The translations under genes and the position numbers were made by a program. DNA of 29,816 nucleotides from the IMG/VR virus record IMGVR_UViG_3300030110_002924, positions 1-29,816 of that record; one strand, 5' to 3'. This stretch comes from a virus. Shown here piece after piece: positions 5,054 through 12,859 of the stretch; within the stretch, counting starts at the first letter, position 1, and the number at the start of each line of letters is the position of its first letter. The notes under the pieces are model-generated. The model saw nothing but the letters and a program-made list of their open reading frames with translations, was not told where the DNA came from and did no database searches.

Positions 5054-7138
5054 ATGTCAGTAACATTACAAATTAAAAGGTCAACTGGAACTGCAGCACC
5101 TAGTTCACTTGCAAACGGCGAATTAGCATATACGCAGGGTACTGGAACACAGGGTAATCTCGGAGATAGATTATTCATCGGAGATGGCTCAAGTGTTAAT
5201 GTAATAGGTGGACAATACTTTACAGATATGTTAGACCATGTTGCTGGTACTTTAACGGCATCTGGTGCTATTATTGTTGATTCTGACAAAAAACTTGATG
5301 AATTAATTGTAGATGATATTAACCTAAATGGTAAAGTCATAACCATGACTGGCTCAAGTAGTGATACCGCTACATTTACTGTTGGAACAAATGGTACTTT
5401 AGATATCGTTACAACTGATGATAACGCTGCCGCTGCTAATATTCAAATTACTGCTGATGGTACTGCTGAACTCGCAGGTACAACTGTTACACTAGATTCA
5501 TCTGGCGGAATTACTTTAGATGCTGATGGTGGAACAATTACATTCGCAGATGCTGGCTCCTCATTAGGTACAATAACTTCTGATGGGTATACTGGTAATG
5601 TTGTAGGTAATCTTACAGGTAATGTTACAGGTAATGCTTCTGGAACTGCCGCTACTGTAACTGGTGCCGCTCAAACGAATATAACTTCTTTAGGAACTTT
5701 AACTGCATTAACTGTAGATGATGTCGCTGTAAATGGTAAAGTTATAACCATGACTGGTTCGAGTGGAGATACCGCTACACTTACTGCTGGAACAAATGGA
5801 ACTTTAGATATCACTACAACTGATACTGCCGCTGCTGCCGCTAATATTCAAATTACTGCAGATGGTACTGCTGAACTTGCTGGAACAACTGTTACTTTGG
5901 ATTCATCTGGTGGAATTACTTTGGACGCTGATGGTGGAACAATTACATTTGCTGATGCTGGTTCTTCATTAGGTACTATAACTTCAAGTGGATATACTGG
6001 TAATGTTGTAGGCGATGTAACTGGTGATGTAACTGGTACTGCTGATGTAGCTACTGTTGCAACAACTGTTACAATAACTGACAACGAATCTACAGACGAA
6101 GATAATGCTATTATATTTACTGCTGGGGGCGATGTTGATGGTGGTAATATTGGTCTTGAATCTGATGGAACATTAACATATAATCCAAGTACAGGTAAAG
6201 TAACTGCTACAGGATTTGTTGGAACATTAACAGGTAATGTTACAGGTAATGCTTCTGGAACTGCTGCTACTGTAACTGGTGCCGCTCAAACTGCGATAAC
6301 AAGTGTAGGTACATTAAATGGTCTTGCAATTGCTGGTAGTCAAACTATTACTATGGGAAGTAACAGAGTAACAAATGTTACCGACCCAACTTCTGCTCAA
6401 GATGCGGCTACTAAGGCATATGTTGATGCCGTAAAAACAGGACTTGATGTTAAAGATTCTGTTGTCGCTGCTTCTACACAAAATGGTACATTAAGTTCTG
6501 CATATACAAATGGCGATACACTTGATGGAGTTACACTTGCAACTAATGATAGGATTTTACTTAAAGACCAATCAACAGGCTCAGAAAATGGTATCTATAC
6601 TGTTAATTCATCTGGCGCTCCAACAAGAGCAACTGATTTTGATGCAAACGCAGAAGTTACTTCTGGTGCATTTACATTTGTTACTGAAGGTACTGTAAAT
6701 GGAGATTCTGGTTTTGTTCTAACAACAAATGATGACATTACAGTTGGTACGACTGCAATGACATGGGCGCAGTTTTCTGGTGCAGGTCAAATTACTGCTG
6801 GAGCTGGATTAGCAAAAAGTGGTAACACTTTATCTGTTGGAGTTGATGATAGTTCTATAGAAATCAATTCAGACGCATTACGAGTAAAAGCAAGTGGTGT
6901 TACAAATGCAATGTTAGCAGGTAGTATTGATTTGACTGCAAAAGTAACTGGTACATTACCTATTGGAAATGGTGGTACTGGTTTAACTGCTGCTGCTAAA
7001 GGAACTGTTATCGTTGCAAACTCTGCCAATACACTTAGTGCTTTAGATGGTGGTGGAAGTAATGATAGTATATTAGCATATACAGCATCTTCAGATACTA
7101 TCGCATGGGCAACTACTGTAGATGGCGGAACATTCTAA
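5054..7138 (+). CDS. Repetitive tail fibre protein, 694 aa
   Basis: The N-terminus (MSVTLQIKRSTGTAAPSSLANGE, then GDRLFIGDG) resembles the N-terminal domain of the major tropism determinant (Mtd) seen on many phage fibres. Residues about 86-340 hold two copies of a 135-residue beta-rich module (NGKVITMTG..., ITADGTAELAGTTVTLD, YTGNVVGN, then TSLGTLTALTVDD). From about residue 452, TKAYVDAV and KDSVVAAST begin a common fibre module with ENGIYTV and TRATDFD. GNGGTGLTAAAKGT follows near 634 and the protein ends DGGTF. It lacks the sugar-binding-like C-terminal domain of the next fibre, so it may be a proximal or trimer-forming fibre part. Ribosome binding site GGGAG, six bases upstream. Confidence 0.85.
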   Translation: MSVTLQIKRSTGTAAPSSLANGELAYTQGTGTQGNLGDRLFIGDGSSVNVIGGQYFTDMLDHVAGTLTASGAIIVDSDKKLDELIVDDINLNGKVITMTGSSSDTATFTVGTNGTLDIVTTDDNAAAANIQITADGTAELAGTTVTLDSSGGITLDADGGTITFADAGSSLGTITSDGYTGNVVGNLTGNVTGNASGTAATVTGAAQTNITSLGTLTALTVDDVAVNGKVITMTGSSGDTATLTAGTNGTLDITTTDTAAAAANIQITADGTAELAGTTVTLDSSGGITLDADGGTITFADAGSSLGTITSSGYTGNVVGDVTGDVTGTADVATVATTVTITDNESTDEDNAIIFTAGGDVDGGNIGLESDGTLTYNPSTGKVTATGFVGTLTGNVTGNASGTAATVTGAAQTAITSVGTLNGLAIAGSQTITMGSNRVTNVTDPTSAQDAATKAYVDAVKTGLDVKDSVVAASTQNGTLSSAYTNGDTLDGVTLATNDRILLKDQSTGSENGIYTVNSSGAPTRATDFDANAEVTSGAFTFVTEGTVNGDSGFVLTTNDDITVGTTAMTWAQFSGAGQITAGAGLAKSGNTLSVGVDDSSIEINSDALRVKASGVTNAMLAGSIDLTAKVTGTLPIGNGGTGLTAAAKGTVIVANSANTLSALDGGGSNDSILAYTASSDTIAWATTVDGGTF
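5309..6060 (+). repeat. Two tandem copies of a 405-bp fibre module
   Basis: Copy 1 runs 5309-5713 and copy 2 from 5714 to about 6060. Proteins are almost identical (ITADGTAELAGTTVTLDSSG, then YTGNVVG), while the DNA differs at many third positions. The same module appears three times in the next fibre gene. Confidence 0.8.
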
Positions 7139-7147
7139 TACAAGTTT

Positions 7148-7155
7148 AATAAATA
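7148..7155 (+). promoter_or_regulatory. T4-type late promoter (variant AATAAATA)
   Basis: AATAAATA occurs ten bases after the stop of the 694-residue fibre gene. It leaves a leader of about 31 bases with AAGGAGAG before the ATG at 7192. Confidence 0.5.
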
Positions 7156-7191
7156 ATGTTATAATATGAGAATAAAGGAGAGTTGACTTAA

Positions 7192-10100
7192 ATGGCAATT
7201 GTAATAAAACCTAAAAGGTCTGAAACTGCTGATAGTGCTCCAGGCACTTCCGATATAGTTGATGGCGAAATTGCAGTTAATATTGCCGATAAAAAAATAT
7301 ACATTAGACATTCAGATGATACTATTGTTACTTTATCTGATGGTGCTAATTTAACTTCTGGTTCTACCTCTACTATAGATGCAACTACTGATATTATACT
7401 TGATGCTGATGGTGGTGACATATTCTTTAAAGATGGTGGAACTACTTTTGGTAGTGCAACAAATACATCTGGAAATTTAATCGTTAAATCTGGGACTACT
7501 ACTGCACTTACTTTTAGTGGTGCAAACGTAACTGCTGCTGGAACAATTGATTCTGGTGCAATTACTTCTACTGGTGTTGTAACTGGAACAGGATTTACAA
7601 TTGGTAGTGCCGCTATTAATGAAACAGAATTAGAAATAATAGATGGCGCAACAGTAACTACAACTGAATTGAATTTATTAGATGGTGGAACTTCTGTCGG
7701 CGATTCTATAACTATTGCTGATGCAGATGGATTCATAGTAAATGATAATGGAACTATGAAAAGTATTCCTGCTTCAGATATAAAAACTTACGCTGGTGGT
7801 AGCGCCCCTGCTGCTGATGATATCGGTACAGGTGATGCTGCTGTTAATATAACTACTTCAAGTGGAAATATTACAATTGATGCCGCTGCTAACAATTCAG
7901 ATATAATATTTAAAGGAACTGATGCTAGTTCAGATATTACCATGTTAACTCTTGATGGTAGTGAAGCAGGTGCTGCTACGTTTAATAGTGCAATTACTGG
8001 TGGTGGATTACTTACAACTGGTGGTAACATAGTTATACCTAATGCAGGTAATATAGGAAGTGCTGGTGATACAGATGCGATTGCGATTGCATCTGATGGT
8101 GTTGTAACATTTAGTCAAAATCCTGTTGGTACATTAGCAACTGCCGCTCAAACAAATATAACTTCTTTAGGAACTCTTACTGCCTTAACAGTAGATGATG
8201 TTAATATAAATGGTAAGGTTATAACCATGACTGGTTCGAGTAGTGATACTGCTGTATTCACCGCTGGAACAAATGGAACTTTATCAATTGTAACAACTGA
8301 TGATGCCGCTGCTGCCGCTAATATTCAAATTACTGCAGATGGTACTGCTGAACTTGCTGGTACAACTGTTACATTAGACTCTAGTGGTGGAATTACTTTA
8401 GACGCTGATAATGGAACAATTACATTCGCAGATGCTGGTTCTTCATTGGGTACTATAACTTCAGATGGATATACTGGTAATGTTGTGGGCAATGTAACAG
8501 GTAATGTTACAGGTAATACTTCTGGAACTGCTGCAACTGTAACTGGTGCTGCCCAAACAAACATAACTTCTTTGGGAACTTTAACTGCACTAACTGTTGA
8601 TGATGTTAATATAAATGGTAAGGTTATAACCATGACTGGCTCAAGTAGTGATACTGCTGTATTTACTGCTGGAACAAATGGAACTTTATCAATTGTTACA
8701 ACTGATGATTCAGCGGCCGCTGCTAACATTCAAATTACTGCAGATGGTACAGCAGAACTTGCAGGAACAACTGTTACTTTAGATTCATCTGGTGGTATAA
8801 CATTAGATGCTGATAATGGAACAATTACATTTGCTGATGCTGGCTCTTCATTGGGTACTATAACCTCAGATGGATATACTGGTAATGTCGTAGGTAATGT
8901 TACAGGTAATACTTCTGGAACTGCTGCAACTGTAACTGGTGCTGCTCAAACAAATATTACTTCTCTAGGAACTCTTACTGCATTAACTGTAGATGATGTT
9001 GCGATAAATGGTAAAGTTATGACCATGACTGGCTCAAGCAGTGATACTGCTGTATTTACTGTTGGGACAAATGGAACTTTATCAATTGTTACAACTGATG
9101 ATGCCGCTGCTGCCGCTAATATTACAATTACTGCTGATGGAACTTTCGAAGCAGATGGTACAACTGTTACTTTAGATTCTGGTGGAGATATCGTATTAGA
9201 TGCTGATGGTGGAGATGTATTCTTCAAAGATGGTGGAACTACTTTTGGTAGTGCAACGAACACATCTGGTAACTTAATAGTTAAATCAGGCACAACAACT
9301 GCACTTACTTTTAGTGGTGCAAATGTAACTGCCGCAGGAACAATTGATTCTGGTGCGATAACTTCTACTGGTGTTGTAACTGGTACAGGATTCACAATTG
9401 GTAGCGCTGCTATTAACGAAACAGAATTAGAAATAATTGATGGTGCAACAGTAACTACAACAGAATTAAACTTGTTAGATGGTGGAACTGCTGTTGGTGA
9501 TTCAATCACTATTGCTGACGCAGATGGATTTATAGTAAACGATAATGGGACTATGAAAAGTATTCCTGCTTCAGATGTAAAAACTTATGCTGGTGGTAAT
9601 CCAGCTGCTGATGATATTGCAACTGGTGATGCCGCTGTTACTATAACTACTTCATCTGGAAATATTACAATAGATGCTGCCGCTAATAATTCAGATATAA
9701 TCTTTAAAGGAACTGATGCTTCAAGTGATATCACTATGTTAACTCTTGATGGTAGTGAAGCAGGTGCTGCAACTTTTAATAGTGCAATCACAGGTGGTGG
9801 ATTATTAACAACTGGTGGTAATATAGTTATTCCAGATGCTGGTACTATAGGTAGTGCATCAGATACAGACGCAATCGCAATAGGCTCAGATGGTGATGTT
9901 ACACTAACACAAGATTTAGAATTACAACACGATGGTGCTATATTATCTTTTGGTGCAAATGATGAAGTTACATTAACTCATGTACATGATACAGGAATAT
10001 TACTTAACTCAACAAATGTAATTCAATTTAATGACGCTTCACAAAATATAGGTGCACCAAGTAATGCAATTTTAGATATTAACGCAACAGATGAAATAGA

Positions 10101-11490
10101 ATTAAATGCTACACTTGTAGATGTAAATGCCAACTTAGATGTATCTGGAACTTATACTGGTGGTGGTACAATGACTACTGGTGGAAATATAGTTATTCCA
10201 GATGCAGGTAATATAGGTAGTGCTAGTGATACTGACGCAATCGCAATTGCATCTGATGGTGTTGTAACATTTAGTCAAGTTCCAGTTCTTCCAGATAATA
10301 CAGTTTCAACTGGTGACATACAAGGTGATGCTATTACCGAAGCAAAGATTGCAGATGATGCCGTTGAAAGCGAACACCTAAACAATAATGTTATATCTGG
10401 TCAAACAGAAATTAGTTCTGGACTTGCTGATGCAGATGAGTTACTTTATTCAGATGCTGGTACATTAAAGAAAGTAGGACTAGATACATTAACAACCCAT
10501 GTAGCAAGTGGAGTTACTAAACCCGCTACTTACAATGGATTAATAAATGGAGCTTTCACATGTTGGCAAAGAGGAACAGCATTTAGGTCTGGAGATAATA
10601 ATGATGACACTTGTACAGCAAGTAGATGGGTACTTCTATCAGATGGAAATGATATTGTTGATGTTGTTCGTTCTGATGGGGATGTAGATACTTCTCGTTA
10701 TGCTCTCGGATTAGATGTAGAAACAGTAGATAAAAAATTTGGTGTAGTACAAATAATAGAAAATATAAACTGTGGGCAACTTGGAGCTAGGGGAACTACT
10801 CCTGTAAGTCTTTCCTTTAAAGCAAAGGTTGCTGGTAGTGGAAAACTGGATAACGTAAAAGCTGCAGTAATATCATGGACTGGAACAGCAGATAGTGTAA
10901 CAAGTGATTGTGTAAATGCTTGGAACGCAGAAGGCACCGACCCAGGCTTAGCAACTAACTGGACTTATGAAAACACACCTGCTAATTTAAATGTAACAAC
11001 TTCATGGGTTAGATATAAAATAGAAAATATATCAATGGATACTTCTAGTATTAATAATGTTGCAGTATTTATTTGGTCGGATGTAACAGATACAAATGCA
11101 GGTGATTTCTTATATATTACAGATGTACAGTTAGAACCTGGCGAAACAGCAAATCCTTTCACACGAGAAACTGCAGGTGACACATTAGCACAATGTCAAA
11201 GATATTATCATAGAGGTATGTATGCTTTTATGTCATCAAGTGCTACAACACTTATATATAATATCAACTTCCCAGTAGAGATGAGAACAACTCCAACAGT
11301 ATCACATGAGTATGCTGAGGGTGGAACAGCTAATGATATATATAATATAGCTACTGCTGCTACGCCAACTTTTGTTCCTAATGGTAGATTTGCAAACCCA
11401 TATGGATTGAGGTTTGCTTATGATTTTGATGCAGGTCTTACAGCGGATGATGGATACCAAGCTTATTTTTACTTTGAGGCGGAGTTATAA
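7192..11490 (+). CDS. Large repetitive tail fibre with C-terminal receptor-binding-like domain, 1432 aa
   Basis: The N-terminus (MAIVIKPKRSETADSAPGTS, then DGEIAVNIADKKIYIR) is Mtd-like, as in the previous fibre. The shaft is built from duplicated modules. A block of about 237 residues (LDADGGDIFFKDGG through GGNIVIPNAGNIGSA) occurs at about residues 67-303 and 665-901, and a 131-135-residue module is repeated three times between them (334-665). A further domain (LSFGANDEVTLTH, LDINATDEIELNATLVD) follows. From about residue 1115 a non-repetitive domain begins with NGLINGAFTCWQRGTAF and includes DKKFGVVQIIENINC, TYENTPANLN and DVQLEPGETANPF, then QCQRYYHRGM. This resembles carbohydrate-binding-like tips of phage fibres. 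Its nearest relative here is the fibre at 24113. Likely a host-recognition fibre. Confidence 0.88.
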   Translation: MAIVIKPKRSETADSAPGTSDIVDGEIAVNIADKKIYIRHSDDTIVTLSDGANLTSGSTSTIDATTDIILDADGGDIFFKDGGTTFGSATNTSGNLIVKSGTTTALTFSGANVTAAGTIDSGAITSTGVVTGTGFTIGSAAINETELEIIDGATVTTTELNLLDGGTSVGDSITIADADGFIVNDNGTMKSIPASDIKTYAGGSAPAADDIGTGDAAVNITTSSGNITIDAAANNSDIIFKGTDASSDITMLTLDGSEAGAATFNSAITGGGLLTTGGNIVIPNAGNIGSAGDTDAIAIASDGVVTFSQNPVGTLATAAQTNITSLGTLTALTVDDVNINGKVITMTGSSSDTAVFTAGTNGTLSIVTTDDAAAAANIQITADGTAELAGTTVTLDSSGGITLDADNGTITFADAGSSLGTITSDGYTGNVVGNVTGNVTGNTSGTAATVTGAAQTNITSLGTLTALTVDDVNINGKVITMTGSSSDTAVFTAGTNGTLSIVTTDDSAAAANIQITADGTAELAGTTVTLDSSGGITLDADNGTITFADAGSSLGTITSDGYTGNVVGNVTGNTSGTAATVTGAAQTNITSLGTLTALTVDDVAINGKVMTMTGSSSDTAVFTVGTNGTLSIVTTDDAAAAANITITADGTFEADGTTVTLDSGGDIVLDADGGDVFFKDGGTTFGSATNTSGNLIVKSGTTTALTFSGANVTAAGTIDSGAITSTGVVTGTGFTIGSAAINETELEIIDGATVTTTELNLLDGGTAVGDSITIADADGFIVNDNGTMKSIPASDVKTYAGGNPAADDIATGDAAVTITTSSGNITIDAAANNSDIIFKGTDASSDITMLTLDGSEAGAATFNSAITGGGLLTTGGNIVIPDAGTIGSASDTDAIAIGSDGDVTLTQDLELQHDGAILSFGANDEVTLTHVHDTGILLNSTNVIQFNDASQNIGAPSNAILDINATDEIELNATLVDVNANLDVSGTYTGGGTMTTGGNIVIPDAGNIGSASDTDAIAIASDGVVTFSQVPVLPDNTVSTGDIQGDAITEAKIADDAVESEHLNNNVISGQTEISSGLADADELLYSDAGTLKKVGLDTLTTHVASGVTKPATYNGLINGAFTCWQRGTAFRSGDNNDDTCTASRWVLLSDGNDIVDVVRSDGDVDTSRYALGLDVETVDKKFGVVQIIENINCGQLGARGTTPVSLSFKAKVAGSGKLDNVKAAVISWTGTADSVTSDCVNAWNAEGTDPGLATNWTYENTPANLNVTTSWVRYKIENISMDTSSINNVAVFIWSDVTDTNAGDFLYITDVQLEPGETANPFTRETAGDTLAQCQRYYHRGMYAFMSSSATTLIYNINFPVEMRTTPTVSHEYAEGGTANDIYNIATAATPTFVPNGRFANPYGLRFAYDFDAGLTADDGYQAYFYFEAEL
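7390..8100 (+). repeat. Fibre block, copy 1 (about 710 bp)
   Basis: This stretch encodes the block from DIILDADGG to IPNAGNIGSAGDTDAIAIA. It is repeated at 9184-9894 with almost the same protein (one residue indel at GGSAPAADD versus GGNPAADD) but scattered synonymous DNA changes. Part of it recurs in the fibre gene at 24313-24590. Confidence 0.8.
8191..9180 (+). repeat. Three tandem copies of the fibre module
   Basis: Units begin at 8191, 8596 and 8989, giving periods of 405 and 393 bp; the 12-bp difference is one GNVT element. The third unit is partial and passes into the next block near 9180. The module is the same as in the fibre gene at 5054. Confidence 0.8.
9184..9894 (+). repeat. Fibre block, copy 2
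   Basis: This is the second copy of the block at 7390-8100, offset by about 1794 bases. The three-unit tandem module lies between the two copies, so recombination between the copies would delete it in frame. Confidence 0.8.
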
Positions 11491-11493
11491 ATA
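11486..11493 (+). promoter_or_regulatory. T4-type late promoter TATAAATA embedded in a stop codon
   Basis: The exact TATAAATA contains the TAA stop (11488-11490) of the large fibre gene. Five bases later comes the ATG at 11499, the expected transcription start. Confidence 0.65.
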
Positions 11494-11498
11494 TTAAT

Positions 11499-11657
11499 AT
11501 GATTGAAACAGTAGTAAACATGAAAGATGCAAATGGTACTTTAACAGGTTATTTACTAAATGGTGTTAAAACAGTACCACTAGACCCAACAAACAGAGAT
11601 TACCAAAGAATACAAGAGTGGGCTGCAATTGATGGAAATAACATTACAGACTCCTAA
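11499..11657 (+). CDS. Small fibre-companion protein, 52 aa
   Basis: This ORF (MIETVVNMKDANGTLTGY... ending GNNITDS) starts nine bases after the fibre stop. Its C-terminal half, VPLDPTNRDYQRIQEWAAIDGN, outlined here, matches the 60-residue ORF at 26113 (VPLNTSNKDYRQILAWVDAGN), which follows the paralogous fibre. The pairing in both loci indicates a functional partner of the fibre, such as an assembly factor or a small tip or collar subunit. Proteins ending with 'N..Y..I..W...GN.I' occur next to many phage fibres. No Shine-Dalgarno is properly spaced (GGAG at 11481-11484 is 14 bases away), and the late promoter places transcription start on its ATG, so leaderless translation is possible. Confidence 0.8.
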   Translation: MIETVVNMKDANGTLTGYLLNGVKTVPLDPTNRDYQRIQEWAAIDGNNITDS

Positions 11658-11662
11658 AAAGA

Positions 11663-11670
11663 GATAAATA
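11663..11670 (+). promoter_or_regulatory. T4-type late promoter (variant GATAAATA)
   Basis: GATAAATA is seven bases before the ATG at 11678, so the predicted leader is only about two bases. There is no ribosome binding site in between. Confidence 0.45.
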
Positions 11671-11677
11671 CAGTATA

Positions 11678-12619
11678 ATGTATTTTGCACTTCTTACTCT
11701 TATAGTTGCAATTTCTATATCTGGAGTAGCTGCATATTATTCCATTATAGGACTTACATCAATTTTTCCTGCCGCTTTTATTCCTATTATCGTAATGGGA
11801 ATAGTTCTGGAAATAGGAAAACTTATAACTGCTAGTTGGCTTTATCGAAACTGGAAACAAACAAGTCTTTTTTTAAAAACTTATCTATCAATCGCATTAG
11901 TGGTTTTAATGTTAATCACTTCAATGGGTATCTTTGGATTCTTATCTAAATCACATATTGAACAAGGTTCTGGATTATCTAATACAGTTCTATCTATTGA
12001 AAAATTAGATACAAAGAAACAACAAGAAGAAAGAAAGATTGCTCGTGCAGAAGATTCAGTAGATAGAATTAATCGTGGAATAGATAGAAGCATTGATAGA
12101 GGTAATATTACTCGAGCATTTTCATTTGAAAAAAAGCAAAGAGAAAAATTAGATTATTATAATGATATCATTACAACAGCACAAACCAAAATAGATGGAT
12201 ATGAAGATGCTCAAGCAGAGTTGAGATATAAGGTAAAAAACTTTGAAAGAGAAATCGGGCCGATAAAATATATTGCAGAACTTGTCTATGGACAAGACGC
12301 AAAATTATATTTGGAGAAATCAGTACGAGGAGTTATTCTACTTATAATTTTTGTGTTCGACCCATTAGCAATTGCTTTGCTTATTGCTGCGAATCAAACA
12401 ATACTTAATAATAGAAAACGAAAAATTCCTGTGGATAAAAAGAAAGAATATAAACCTAAGAAAACTGAAATAATTACAAAAGATGAATATGAAGAAGTAG
12501 TGGTAGAAGATGAACATGGAAATCAATTTAAAAGATACAGAGAAAAAGTAAAAAAATACTTCGATGATAATTGGTACAAAGTGGAAGATAGTGCTGATAA
12601 ACCCGAAAAATTTGACTAA
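11678..12619 (+). CDS. Conserved phage membrane protein with coiled coil, 313 aa
   Basis: There are three N-terminal membrane segments (about residues 2-24, 30-50 and 68-92: AISISGVAAYYSIIGLTSIF, IPIIVMGIVLEIGKLI, LSIALVVLMLITSMGIFGFL). A long charged coiled-coil region follows (about 100-190), then a fourth hydrophobic segment after the EIGPIKYIAELVYG motif (about 216-240, VILLIIFVFDPLAIALLIA). The C-terminal about 65 residues are highly charged. The combination of 'ASWLYRNWK', 'SMGIFGFLSK.HI', 'E.GPIKYIA.L.YG' and 'FDPLA' is conserved in marine T4-like phage proteins I recall, whose role is not established. Its late position suggests a function in virion assembly or at the host membrane late in infection. 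Confidence 0.8.
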   Translation: MYFALLTLIVAISISGVAAYYSIIGLTSIFPAAFIPIIVMGIVLEIGKLITASWLYRNWKQTSLFLKTYLSIALVVLMLITSMGIFGFLSKSHIEQGSGLSNTVLSIEKLDTKKQQEERKIARAEDSVDRINRGIDRSIDRGNITRAFSFEKKQREKLDYYNDIITTAQTKIDGYEDAQAELRYKVKNFEREIGPIKYIAELVYGQDAKLYLEKSVRGVILLIIFVFDPLAIALLIAANQTILNNRKRKIPVDKKKEYKPKKTEIITKDEYEEVVVEDEHGNQFKRYREKVKKYFDDNWYKVEDSADKPEKFD

Positions 12620-12625
12620 TAAATA
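12618..12625 (+). promoter_or_regulatory. T4-type late promoter (variant AATAAATA) overlapping a stop codon
   Basis: AATAAATA overlaps the TAA (12617-12619) of the membrane protein gene. The ATG of the next small gene is five bases downstream, at the expected start of transcription. Confidence 0.45.
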
Positions 12626-12630
12626 ATCAC

Positions 12631-12783
12631 ATGGCACGAGCAAAATATAAAGCACAAAATTCACATGTAAAACTTAATAAGAAAACTAGTCAAACATCTA
12701 GGAAAGGTAGAGTTAAAACGGCGTCAATGAATAAAAATAAGAAAAGAGACTTTAAACCTTATAATAGACAAGGACATAGATAA
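12631..12783 (+). CDS. Small basic protein, 50 aa
   Basis: This ORF encodes a strongly basic peptide (MARAKYKAQNSHVKLNKKTS... ending KPYNRQGHR) rich in Lys and Arg with hardly any acidic residues. Short proteins with 'HV.LNKK', 'SMNKNK+' and a C-terminal 'Y+.QG+' recur in T4-like marine phages, as I recall. Such composition fits nucleic-acid binding, but the function is unknown. No Shine-Dalgarno precedes it; the late promoter five bases upstream suggests a leaderless message. Its stop codon runs directly into the A-tract of the convergent terminator. Confidence 0.7.
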   Translation: MARAKYKAQNSHVKLNKKTSQTSRKGRVKTASMNKNKKRDFKPYNRQGHR

Positions 12784-12819
12784 AAAAAAAGGACTGACAG
12801 TTATTAACTATCAATCCTT
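12782..12819 (-). terminator. Rho-independent terminator of the zincin-VWA gene
   Basis: On the minus strand a 14-bp stem (12819-12806 with 12802-12789, two G-U pairs, three-base loop) is followed by a run of nine T, seen as A at 12782-12790 on +. On the + strand the two G-U pairs become C-A mismatches, so the element is built for the minus-strand transcript. Confidence 0.88.
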
Positions 12820-12859
12820 AAATCAGTTTTAAAATATTTAAATATTGTTTGGAAAAACT

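Noticed and set aside
7160-7165. TATAAT as a sigma70 promoter before the large fibre gene
   Set aside because: No acceptable -35 lies 16-18 bases upstream, and an AATAAATA late motif stands just before it.
7188-9791. Long open frames on the minus strand opposite the fibre genes
   Set aside because: They mirror the repetitive Thr/Asp/Gly-rich fibre sequence, giving Val/Pro/Ser-rich products, and lack plausible start signals or family motifs.
5309-9894. CRISPR-like periodic repeats
   Set aside because: Periods of about 400 bp lie in frame inside fibre coding sequences and show silent-site divergence; there are no short repeats with unique spacers.
5054-11490. Diversity-generating retroelement target, because the fibres have Mtd-like N-termini
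   Set aside because: No reverse transcriptase, template repeat or adenine-biased variable region is visible in the window.
12833-12846. 14-base palindrome AATATTTAAATATT as an operator
   Set aside because: It lies in very AT-rich intergenic DNA between convergent genes and has no second copy or nearby promoter to regulate.
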